Below, piece by piece: positions 17,364 through 27,600 of a stretch of DNA of 55,364 nucleotides. The number at the start of each line of letters is the position of its first letter. Position 1 is the stretch's first letter. Where the stretch lies: positions 1 through 55,364 of the forward strand of contig NZ_JPMI01000093.1 of NCBI RefSeq assembly GCF_000733295.1, read 5' to 3'. The notes under the pieces are model-generated. The model had not been told where the DNA came from. It saw nothing but the letters and a program-made list of their open reading frames with translations, and did no database searches. The stretch comes from Archangium violaceum Cb vi76. Its GTDB lineage: Bacteria > Myxococcota > Myxococcia > Myxococcales > Myxococcaceae. The position numbers were made by a program, and so were the translations under genes.

Positions 17364-17364
<1 letters not shown>
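15505..17364 (+). CDS. Membrane sensor adenylate/guanylate cyclase (Cache-like, HAMP, class III cyclase)
   Basis: I start this 619-aa protein at MAANPVP; a longer frame upstream is probably non-coding. Membrane helix 1 lies at about 40-60, a periplasmic Cache-like sensor at about 65-320, helix 2 at about 325-347 and HAMP at about 348-398. The class III catalytic domain spans about 430-619. It has FADVVGFTRLSE (first metal Asp at 445), DKFIGDCVMAVWG (second Asp at 489), EKRMEYTVIGDTVNVAARIE with the substrate-binding Lys and Asp/Thr, and the transition-state Asn/Arg, so it should be active. It makes cAMP (or cGMP) in response to an extracellular signal. Its stop overlaps the next kinase start by one base. 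Confidence 0.9.
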
Positions 17365-18636
<1,272 letters not shown>

Positions 18637-18659
<23 letters not shown>

Positions 18660-21014
18660 AGGATTCGCCACGGCGCTCGTCCTGGTGCTGTGCCTGCCGG
18701 CCGTCTCGTGGGCCGAGGCCCAGAAGCCCGTCGATGACGACGTGTACGTGGTTCAGCCCGGGGACACGTGCGGCAGCGTGGCGCGCAAGGTGTTCGGCGA
18801 CGCGACCACCGGCTCCGCGAAGCTGCACGCGCTCAACAAGATGGGGCCCCCCCGCATCAGCTCGTGCCGGGCACGGTGCTGCGCATCAAGGGAGACCCCG
18901 ACGCGCGCCTCACCTTCATCCGGCCCGAGGTCAACTCCAAGCGCGCGGGCAAGGTGGATTGGTTCCAGGCGAACACCGGCCAGGGACTGTGGCGGCTCGA
19001 CTCCGTCAACACGCTGCGCGAGGCCGGCGCCGAGGTCACCTTCCGGGATCTGACGCGGCTGCAGATGAACGAGAACGCGCTCGTCGTCATCTACGGCCAG
19101 TCCACCCAGGCCACGGACAAGGTGAAGAAGTCCGGCGCGGTGGAGTTGCTGAAGGGCGAGCTGAGTGTCTCGCTGGCGGAGCTGCGCGGCGAGCCCGTGG
19201 GGGTGCGGATGCCGGCGGCCACCGTGGCCGCGCGCTCGAAGGACCTCCTGGTGGGCGTGGATGGCCAGCAGATGAGCCGCGTCTCCGTCTACGACGGGCA
19301 GGCCGAGGTGAGCGCACAGGGGCAGAACGTCCAGGTGCCCAAGGACCATGGCACGCGGGTGGAGAAGGGGAAGATGCCCGAGAAGCCTCGCCTGCTGCCC
19401 GAGGCGCCGGCGTGGGCGGGTGGGGTGCGCTCGGTGCGGTTGCTGCTGGACGACAAGGGGGTGGACGAGGAGCTGGCGTGGGCGCCCGTGAAGGAGGCGG
19501 CGTCCTACCGGGTGGAGCTCGCGCGCGATGAGCGTTTCAACGACCGGGTGCACGGGGAGACGGTGCAGGCGGGGCAGGAGTCGCTGAGGTCCGTGGCCCG
19601 GGCGCTGCTGCCCGGCCGGTACTTCGCGAGGGTGCGTGCCGTGGACGCGGCGGGCCTGGTGGGCAGGGCGTCCGCCGTGCGGCAGGTGGAGGTGATGCGC
19701 GTGAAGACGGAGCGGGGCACCGTGGGGCCCCAGGGCATCCGGGGCGCGCAGCGGCTGGACTTCACGGTGGAGGGCGCCGAGGCGCTGGACTTCCGTCTCG
19801 ACGGGGCCCCCACGACGCACCCGATACGGGTGGAGAGCGTGGGCACGCACACGCTGGAACTGCTGCCGCGCGGCGTTCCCGACGCCCGCCCGGAGAAGCT
19901 GACGCTCACGGTGGTGCCGCCTCGCGTGGACGTGGACGTGGAGCCCGTGGCTGGCGCGTTCCGGGTGAAGGTCCTGGTGCTCGACGAGCGGGGCAAGCCG
20001 CTGGAGGGCCCCTTCGCCGCGCTGAAGCTGCGCGGGTTGCATGGCACCCAGGTGGAGGAGCCGCTCCAGCGTCAGGCGGATGGCTCGCTGCTGACGCGCG
20101 CGCTGCCGGGAATGCGTCACGGGGAGCGCGTGGCCTCGGTGGAGGCCCTCTGGGGCGACACGCCCGTCCAGCAGGTCAACGCGCTGGCGCCCATGGAGCA
20201 GGCGCCCGTGCCCGTGTCCGTGGCCGCGGAGCCCGCGCCTCCCGTGCGGGACGCCGGAGCGGAGGTGGCGCTGATGCCGTTGCTGGGTGCTCCCTCGGGA
20301 GGCCTGGTGGAGGCCGCCCCCTTGCCCACGGCCTTCCTGCCGCAGGCGTGGCTCTTCGAGGTGCGCACGCAGCCTGGACTGGAATCGGAGGGCCTGGACA
20401 TGGCCCGCGGACGCACCACGCTCGCCGTGGAGGGCCGCGTGTCCGAGCGGGTGGCCCTGGGCACGGCGCTGGCCATGCGCCCTGGCGTGCTGATGAGGGG
20501 CGGTGCGACGGGCGAGGTGCCCGGGACGGCGCTGTCCGCCTCGCTGTCGGCGCGGGTGCGGCTGACGGACCATCCGGACTTCCGGCTGCTGCTGGCCTTC
20601 GATGGCTCTTTCGCGAGCTCCCGCTTCGACGAGGAGGCTCGGGGACTGCGGCTGCGTCCGGCCGTGCTCGCGGGGTTGCGCCGGGAGCGCTGGGCCTTCT
20701 CCACCAGCCAGGCCTATGCCCTCCGGCCGGGCGGGGCCGAGGCCACCTGGGACAGTGCCTGGCAGGTCTGGTTCCTTCCCCTGCCCATGTTGTCGCTCGG
20801 GGCCGGGCTCGATGCGCTGGTGGGCGCCACGCCCCGGGTGCCCGGTCCCCTGGGCCTCGCGGCCGGAGTGGGGGCCCGCTTGAAGCTCGGAGGCTTCGAG
20901 CTGGGTACCTCGGTGCGCCGGGGTTTCGGTCCGGATGGCGCGCGCGTCTGGGGCGGATGGAGTGGACAGTTGACGCTGGGCTGGTCCGGCCTGGGCGCGC
21001 GTCTGCTTCAGTAG
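18637..21014 (+). CDS. LysM-FecR-beta-barrel envelope protein, interrupted by a one-base frameshift
   Basis: The gene starts at GTG 18637, overlapping the kinase end by 23 nt. The first frame gives a signal peptide and a LysM domain (VYVVQPGDTCGSVARKVFGD) and reads on to LNKMGPP. The homology then continues in another frame (HQLVPGTVLRIKGDPDARL) up to the stop at 21014. The switch falls in the C7 run at 18847-18853; one more C would restore a 792-aa protein. After LysM come a FecR-like domain (about 80-240), a fibronectin-like module (AWAPVKEAASYRVELARD), further beta domains and a C-terminal outer-membrane barrel of about 210 residues. LysM binds peptidoglycan. Whether the frameshift is a sequencing error, a mutation or phase variation cannot be told from one sequence. 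Confidence 0.75.
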
Positions 21015-21025
21015 CTTGCGCTGTA

Positions 21026-21658
21026 TCAGTAGATGATGCAGTCGAACTGCTCAACGACCTCTCTGAATGCTTCCTCGGTGGTCTCGCGTCGCCTGGCGAG
21101 AGCCGAGGCGTATAACGTCACGGCCCTTGTGCAGGGAGGATCCCTGTACGGCCCCTCTACGATGACCGGGCGATAACCTCCCGGCCACTCGACGCTGTTG
21201 AGCTCGCGGGCTCGTCCGATGGGGTCCAGGATGGTGAAGCAGGGCCACCTGGGAAAGCGGATGGTGGAGGGGTCACAACCCATGATGCGGCAGCCATCCA
21301 GGCGGGCTTCGCTGAAGTCACAGTCCTCGATGGACCCGTGCTGATACCACGGCAGGCTCATGTATTCAGGCCAGAGCCCGAAGTCGCATCCCGACAGTCG
21401 CCCCTTGAAGCGGCAGCCCTTCAGGGACGCAGCCACCCAGCTCTGAAAATTGTTCAACTCCTGCTTTACCTCGAACGTGCAGTCGATGAATCGAGGCTGC
21501 TTGAGGCTCAGACGCCGAGCGGACACCTTCAGCACGAGGGTACAGTTCTTCAGCGTCAGGTTGGGGCCGAGGATGTAGTTGGCCTCCTTGTCTGTCAGCT
21601 CCAGCCGCTCGTTTTCGATTTCCCGCTCCTTGAAGACGACGTTACCGAGCGAATCCAT
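21026..21658 (-). CDS. Pentapeptide-like protein, probable immunity protein for the adjacent toxin
   Basis: From ATG 21658 the product is 210 aa; a GTG at 21667 is an alternative. The middle (about 30-130) has spaced right-handed-helix repeats of the A(D/N)LXX-like type: LTLKNCTLVL, PRFIDCTFEV, ASLKGCRFKG, LSGCDFGLW, SIEDCDFSEA and RLDGCRIMG. No signal peptide is seen. It starts 11 nt after the stop of the lipoprotein toxin and runs in the same direction, exactly where an immunity gene is expected. Base composition is less GC-rich than in its neighbours. Immunity is inferred from position. Confidence 0.7.
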   Translation of the reverse strand: MDSLGNVVFKEREIENERLELTDKEANYILGPNLTLKNCTLVLKVSARRLSLKQPRFIDCTFEVKQELNNFQSWVAASLKGCRFKGRLSGCDFGLWPEYMSLPWYQHGSIEDCDFSEARLDGCRIMGCDPSTIRFPRWPCFTILDPIGRARELNSVEWPGGYRPVIVEGPYRDPPCTRAVTLYASALARRRETTEEAFREVVEQFDCIIY

Positions 21659-21669
21659 GGCCGCCACTT

Positions 21670-23340
21670 TCAGAAGGTGAGCATCCGGAAGAACTGGCCC
21701 GCCATGCGTCTGCCATGCCGCGCCAGGTTCGACTCCGTGCCGGAGAGAATCTCGTACTGATAGCCTCCCGGGACGGCCACATCGACGCCTTTGTTGAGGC
21801 TGAAGTCGTAGAGGTGCTCGAACTGCTCTTTCACCTTTCTTTGCACGTAGCGTCCCCGGGCCTCGCGCTCCAGCAACCGCGCCAGCCAGTACTCGCCCTT
21901 CTTCAGGGCGTCGTCGATGGCATCTCGCTCGTTGCGCGAGAGCCTGTGGGGCCCCCACTCCCTGGCGGCCCGGGTGACGGCTTCCTGGAGCATGTCGCCC
22001 ACCCTGTCCTCGACAGGGATGTCCGCCACCGACTTGCCTCTGGGAATGTGCCAGCGCGGGCCGTCACTCAGTTGTACCTGCCGGTTGCCGCCCCGGTGCC
22101 GGATGACGGTGGCGGCGGAGCGGCCTCCCGGGGCCGTTTCCACGCCATGCCCCGGCCCCTTCTTGAGCATCACCACGGCCATGGGGCCCTGCGGTGAGGT
22201 CGCCACCCTCTCCGCCGCCGCCACCGCCCGGGCCAGCGCTCCCTCCGAGGCGATTGCCGCCTCCGTGCCTTCCAGCCGGCCCATGACGGCCGCCCCGCCT
22301 TGCGCGTTGAACCGTGCCCCCGCGAAGTGGAAGCCCGGCAGTGACTTCACCCGCGCCATCACCTGGCCCAGCGTGTGTCCGCTCAAACTGGCCACCGCCA
22401 GAATCATCGCCCTGGCCGAGTCCTCGCCCAGCACCTTGCCGAACTGCGCACCAGCCGCGCGCAGTTCCTCGAAGGTGGTGGCGTGGTGCGCCGCGTCCGC
22501 CATGCGCGCCCAGCCATCCATCAGCCCGTACATCGTGCCCAGGCCCAGGTAGCCGATGAGCAGCAGGGTCATTCCCGCGGCCAGGGCCTTGGTGGTGGGC
22601 TCGGGCACCAGCCACATGGCGCAGTAGAGGGCCACCGTCCAGACGACCATGGAGACGAGCGCCCGGGTGTCCAGCAACTCGCGGCCCAGCGCTCCCTTCG
22701 TCTCCTCCAGCACGTGGCCGAACGCAATGGACAAGGCCAGGACGCGCCGGTCCTCGGCGCTCAGGTACGGCCCGTCGTCCAGCAGGGCCCGGCAATCACC
22801 TCCCCCCTCGGGCGCACACCATGCCAGGTAGTAGTCCCTCAGGGCCGCTTCGGCCTCGGGAGTGAGGAAGACGGGGCCCGTCTGGTGCTCGGGTATCCAG
22901 GTGAGGCCCTGGCCCGCGTATGCCTCCAGCCTCCAGTCACCCGAGGCTTCCACCCACTCCGCCTCGGCGGGCGCTCCCCCAGTGGCGAGCAACGCGTGCG
23001 CCGCCTGCCGGGGCGTCTTCGCCCCCAGCCGCACCTCCCGGGCGAGCCGATGGAAGGCGCGCTGGAACTCGGCCGGGGGGATGCGCACCGGCCGGGTGGC
23101 GACGGCACCGGGCTCCAGGAAGTCCACCTCGTACACCGTTGCCGATTCCAGGCCCGGCTCCGCCGTGGCCGCCGTCCGCTCTTGGTCAGCCGGCGGGGGC
23201 GTGAGCGGAGGGGCGCGGTAGCCCGCGAGGAGACTGCCGTGGGGCGTGCCCGTGGCACACGCGAGCTGGAACAGGACGATGAGGGCCCAGGCGCCCAGGT
23301 GCGCGCCTTGGGAGCGAGCGCCAGCAAGACGGGTGGACAC
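21670..23340 (-). CDS. SitA-like polymorphic lipoprotein toxin
   Basis: The gene encodes 556 aa from a GTG start with a strong site (ggaggtga). A signal sequence ends at FQLAC (Cys28, lipobox-like). Residues about 174-250 match the carrier block of the toxin at 13538-14575: WC, GDCRALLDDGPYLSAEDRR, a long helix, and VPEPTTK. A second hydrophobic helix (LAAGMTLLLIGYLGL) and an Ala-rich region extend to about 400. The C-terminal domain (about 440-556) has GRYVQRKVKEQF, KGVDVAVPGGYQYEILSGTE and RHGRRMAGQFFRM. The Asp and Glu pair there could belong to a nuclease fold, but I cannot assign a family. SitA proteins are transferred by outer-membrane exchange and kill recipients lacking the cognate immunity protein. 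Confidence 0.78.
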   Translation of the reverse strand: MSTRLAGARSQGAHLGAWALIVLFQLACATGTPHGSLLAGYRAPPLTPPPADQERTAATAEPGLESATVYEVDFLEPGAVATRPVRIPPAEFQRAFHRLAREVRLGAKTPRQAAHALLATGGAPAEAEWVEASGDWRLEAYAGQGLTWIPEHQTGPVFLTPEAEAALRDYYLAWCAPEGGGDCRALLDDGPYLSAEDRRVLALSIAFGHVLEETKGALGRELLDTRALVSMVVWTVALYCAMWLVPEPTTKALAAGMTLLLIGYLGLGTMYGLMDGWARMADAAHHATTFEELRAAGAQFGKVLGEDSARAMILAVASLSGHTLGQVMARVKSLPGFHFAGARFNAQGGAAVMGRLEGTEAAIASEGALARAVAAAERVATSPQGPMAVVMLKKGPGHGVETAPGGRSAATVIRHRGGNRQVQLSDGPRWHIPRGKSVADIPVEDRVGDMLQEAVTRAAREWGPHRLSRNERDAIDDALKKGEYWLARLLEREARGRYVQRKVKEQFEHLYDFSLNKGVDVAVPGGYQYEILSGTESNLARHGRRMAGQFFRMLTF

Positions 23341-23510
23341 GGCTTCACCTCCGGAGGCGACGCGGGATGCAAGTCGTCGCTCCGGAATTACACGGGAACA
23401 ATGGTACGCCCGTCAAACCACCGGGTTGTCCTCCAGGGCCCACTGCTGGCGCCTGGAGGCCTGTGGCGTGTGTTTCACGATGTGGGCGCCAAACGGGTGC
23501 TGGCCCGTTC

Positions 23511-23532
23511 CAGGTGTAGATATCTACACTTG
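23511..23532. promoter_or_regulatory. Palindromic operator candidate, copy 1
   Basis: The core GTGTAGATATCTACAC (23514-23529) is a perfect 16-bp palindrome. It extends to 22 bp with one mismatched pair. It is AT-rich in a GC-rich genome and recurs identically 46 bp downstream. Confidence 0.75.
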
Positions 23533-23556
23533 GTGTGGGTCTTTTGAATACATATC

Positions 23557-23578
23557 CAGGTGTAGATATCTACACTTG
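23557..23578. promoter_or_regulatory. Palindromic operator candidate, copy 2
   Basis: This is an exact copy of the element at 23511-23532, with core GTGTAGATATCTACAC at 23560-23575. Centre-to-centre distance is 46 bp, a little over four helical turns. The AT-rich spacer (ttgaatacatat) may hold a core promoter for the gene starting at 23624. The likely ligand is a homodimeric repressor not encoded in the window. Confidence 0.75.
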
Positions 23579-23623
23579 AAGTCCATTCGGAGTCGTTCGT
23601 GCGGAGGCTTAGAGTCTCCTCGC

Positions 23624-24640
23624 ATGGAGATGCCCGAGTTCATCGAGGCGAGGCGGCCGCGCTGGCAGCAATTGGAGGCCCTGCTCGACAAGGCCGAGGA
23701 GCACAGCCTGCGCGCCCTGCAACTGGAGGAGGCCCGCTCGCTGGGCAAGCTCTACCGCGCCGTCTCCAGCGATCTGCTGTGGGTGCGCGCCCGCGGCGGC
23801 TCGGCCGACGTGAGTGAGTACCTCAATGATCTGGTGGGCCGCGCCTACGCCCTCACCTATCCAGGCCAGCGGCCGAGGCTCTCGGACGTCTGGGCCTTCG
23901 TCGCCCGCGGCTTCCCCGCGTTGCTGCGCCAGGAGTGGCGCATGTACCTGGCCTCGGTGCTCCTCTTCCTGGCGGGCCTGGGCTTCGGCTACCTCGGCAT
24001 GCTCGCGGATCCGGACGCGGCCACCTACCTCGTTCCCGCGGAGCACCTGAACCTGGACCCCGTCGAGCGCGCCGCCGACGAGGCCTCGGGCGACGGCATG
24101 TCCGTGCAGCAGCAGGCCGCCTTCACCACCTTCCTCTTCACGCACAACATCGAGGTGGCGTTCCTCGCCTTCGCTCTCGGCATCACCGTGGGGGTGGGCA
24201 CGGCGTTGATGCTCTTCTTCAACGGGCTGATGCTGGGGGCGCTCGCGCAGGTGTACACGGCCAAGGGGATGGCCGGCTGGTTCTGGGCGTGGATCCTCCC
24301 GCACGGCATTCCGGAGATCACCGCCATCTGCATCGCGGGGGCGGCGGGCTTCGTCATCGCCCGGGGGCAGGTGGCGCCGCGCGGTCTTCCCCGGGGCATG
24401 GCCCTGCGCCAGGAGGCCGTGCGCGCGGTGAAACTCCTCTTCGGCACGCTCGTGCTCTTCGTGCTCGCGGGCTTCATCGAGGGCACCATCTCGCAGATCC
24501 ACCCGCCGAAGCTGTCGGTGCTCTTCAAGGTGTCCTTCGCCCTGACGGTGGGTCTGGGCGTCTATGCCTACCTGTGCTCGGACTGGATGCGCGGGGCCCA
24601 GGCGGATTCCGCGGGCCCGGGCGGGAGTGGCGCGCGTTAG
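23624..24640 (+). CDS. SpoIIM/DUF95-family integral membrane protein
   Basis: This 338-aa product starts at MEMPEF; the longer upstream frame crosses the operator pair and is discarded. A cytoplasmic N-terminal region (about 1-100, FIEARRPRWQQLEALLDKAE) precedes about five membrane helices. The family signature lies in FTHNIEVAFLAFALGITVGV followed by FFNGLMLGA and ILPHGIPEI. In Bacillus, SpoIIM works with SpoIID and SpoIIP in peptidoglycan degradation during engulfment. In non-sporulating bacteria the homologues accompany RDD, MoxR and DUF58 genes and their role is open. It is followed after 21 nt by a kinase-AAA gene, probably co-transcribed, under the twin palindromes upstream. Confidence 0.88.
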   Translation: MEMPEFIEARRPRWQQLEALLDKAEEHSLRALQLEEARSLGKLYRAVSSDLLWVRARGGSADVSEYLNDLVGRAYALTYPGQRPRLSDVWAFVARGFPALLRQEWRMYLASVLLFLAGLGFGYLGMLADPDAATYLVPAEHLNLDPVERAADEASGDGMSVQQQAAFTTFLFTHNIEVAFLAFALGITVGVGTALMLFFNGLMLGALAQVYTAKGMAGWFWAWILPHGIPEITAICIAGAAGFVIARGQVAPRGLPRGMALRQEAVRAVKLLFGTLVLFVLAGFIEGTISQIHPPKLSVLFKVSFALTVGLGVYAYLCSDWMRGAQADSAGPGGSGAR

Positions 24641-24661
24641 GGCGGGGGACGGGCGGACCTC

Positions 24662-27600
24662 ATGGAACACGACAAGACCGCTCCGAGCGCACCGGCCCCC
24701 TTCCCTGGAATCGCTCTGAAGGGGAAGGTGGTCGCCGGCCGTTTCACGCTCGAGGACGAGGCCGGACGCGGAGGGATGGGCACCGTCTACCGGGCGCTCG
24801 ACTCGTCCACCGGCCGGCGCGTGGCCCTCAAGCTGCTGCATGCCGTCGCGTCCCAGCAGGCGGTCATGCGCTTCAACCGAGAGGCCGTGCTGCTCGAGGG
24901 GCTGCGCCACCCGGCCATCGTCTCGTACGTGGCGCATGGCACCCTCGACAATGGCCAGCCCTACCTGGCCATGGAGTGGCTCGAGGGGGAGGACCTGACG
25001 CGCCGCCTCTTGCGCGAGCCGTTGACGCTCTCCGAGGTGATGGCACTGCTGCGCCGGGCCGCCGAGGGATTGGCCGCCGCCCACCGGCAGGGCATCGTTC
25101 ACCGGGACCTCAAGCCCTCCAACCTCTTCCTGCGCGGGGGCCGGCCCGAGGACGTGGTGGTGCTGGACTTCGGGCTGGCGCGCCATGCGGCGCCGACGCT
25201 GATGGAGGTGACGGGCACGGGCACGGTGGTGGGCACCCCGGGGTACATGGCGCCGGAGCAGGCCTCCAGCAAGTCGGAGATTCCACCCGCCGCGGACATC
25301 TTCTCGCTGGGGTGCGTGCTCTACGAGTGCCTCACGGGCACGCCGCCCTTCGCGGCGCCGCACTTCGCCGCCGTGCTGGCCAAGATTCTCTTCGCCGAGC
25401 CGCTCGCCCTGCAGAAGGCACGCCCCGGCCTGCCCATGGGCCTGCAGGTGCTGGTGGACCGCATGCTGGCCAAGGAGCCCAAGCGGCGGCTGCCGGATGC
25501 GGATGCGCTGTTGGAGTCGCTCTCCGCGCTGGAGTCGGTGCCCGAGCTGTTGCTGCCCCAGGCCGGGACGGACTCGCGACCCCTCACCATGGCGGGGGCC
25601 GAGCAGAAGCTCGTCAGCGTGCTGCTGGTGTCCCCGCGCGCCAGGGTCCTGGAGGAGGAGACGGCGGATTGGGATGAGGGGCTCGCCCTGCGCGACGCCC
25701 TGCGCGCGGAGGTCTCTCCCCATGGTGCCCAGGTGGAATTGCTGGCGGATGGCTCGCTGGTGGGCACGCTGATGCCCGAGCGCGGCACCGCCACGGACCA
25801 GGCGGCGCTGGCGGCGCGCTGTGCCCTCACCTTCAAGGAGCGCTGGCCCGAGGCCGCCGTGGTGCTGACCACGGGCCTGGGGGTCGTCAACGAGCGGCTG
25901 CCGGTGGGCGAGGTCATGGACCGGGCGGGGCGGCTGTTGCGCCAGGTGAGCCTCATGCCGTCCTCCGCGCAGGTGGTGATGGACGAGGTGACGGCGGGGC
26001 TGCTCGGCGCGAGCTTCCAGCTTTCCCGCCTCGATTCGAGCTCCTTCCTGTTGCAGGGCGAGCAGCTCAGCGCGGACGAGTCCCGTCCGCTGCTGGGCAG
26101 GCCCACGCCGTGTGTGGGCCGCGAGCAGGAGCTGGCCCTGCTCGAGCTCAGCTTCTCCTCATGTGTGGAGGAGCCGGTCGCGAGGGCCCTGCTGGTGACG
26201 GCACCGGCTGGAGTGGGCAAGTCGCGGCTGCGCCATGAGTTCCTGCGCCGCATGGAGCGCAAGGAGCAGCCACCGCTGGTGCTGTTGGGGCGGGGAGACC
26301 CCATGCGCACGGGTGCTTCGTATGGACTGTTGGGCCAGGCGCTGCGGCGGTGGTGTGGCATCGGGGAAGGGGGCCGCCAGGAGGAGCACCGGGAGCGGCT
26401 GTCTCAACGCGTTGCCCGGCACCTGCCGGAAGCAGGCGCCCGCGAGACCGTGGAGTTCCTGGGCGAGCTGTGCGCCCTCCCATTCCCCGCGGAGGGCAAT
26501 GCGCGGCTGAACGCGGCCCGGAGCGAGCCGCGGTTGATGAGCGCGCAGATGGGCCGGGCGCTGGTGGCCTTCCTGAAGGCGGAGTGTGCCCACCAGCCGG
26601 TGTTGCTGGTGCTGGAGGATCTGCACTGGAGCGACGCGCTCGCCGTGGCGCTGGTGGACGAGGCCCTGCGGGAGTTGGACGAGCACCCCTTCATGGTGCT
26701 GGCGCTGGCGCGGCCCGAGGTGAAGACGCTCTTCCCGGGCCTGTGGTCCCGGCGGTTGCAGGAACTGCCGCTGCACGGGCTGAGCCGCAAGGCGGGGGCG
26801 CGGCTGGTGCGGGAGGTCCTGGGCTCCCAGGTGCCGGACGCCGTCGTCCAGCGGGCCGTGGAGATGGCCGATGGCAACGCGCTCTTCCTGGAGGAGCTCA
26901 TCCGCGGCGTGTCCGAGGGACGAGGGGAGGGCGCTCCGGAGACGGTGCTGGCGGTGCTCCAGGCGCGTCTGCAGCGGATGGAGCCGGGGGCGCGCCAGGT
27001 GTTGCTGGTGGCCAGCGTCTTCGGCCGGACCTTCTGGACGGGAGGCGTGGCGGAGCTGTTGGGCCGGCAGTTCGCGAACGAGGCCCTGGAGCAGCTCCTG
27101 GGGTTGCTCGTGGAGCAGGAGGTCGTCGAGCGGCAGCCGGACAGCCGTTTCTCCACCGAGGCCGAGTACCGCTTCCGCCACGCACTGGTGCGGGACGCGG
27201 CCTACAGCCTGGTGCCCGACAGCCATCGTCCGGTGGGCCACCGGCTGGCCGGTGCCTGGTTGGCGCAGATGGGCGAGCCGGATCCCCTGGTGCTCGCCAC
27301 GCACCACCAGCTCGGCGAGCAGCCGGAGCGCGCCGTCCATTTCTACACCCGGGCCGCGGAGCAGCTCTTCGAGCATTACGACATGCCGGGGACGATGCGG
27401 TGCGTGGAGGCGGCGCTGGCTTGCGGGGGGGACGGCGCGAAGTTCGTCCGGCTGCGCGCGCTCCAGGCCGTGGTGGCCTTCTGGATGGATGACATGCCGA
27501 AGTGCCTGGCGCTCGGCGGTGCCGTCCTGGAGGAGCTGGAGGTGGGCAGCCGGCTGTGGTGCTGGCTGATGGGTGGACAGATCCTCGGGGGCATCTACAG

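Noticed and set aside
23511-23578. Possible CRISPR mini-array
   Set aside because: Only two repeats, each a palindrome, with a single 24-nt spacer and no cas gene; operator sites explain it better.
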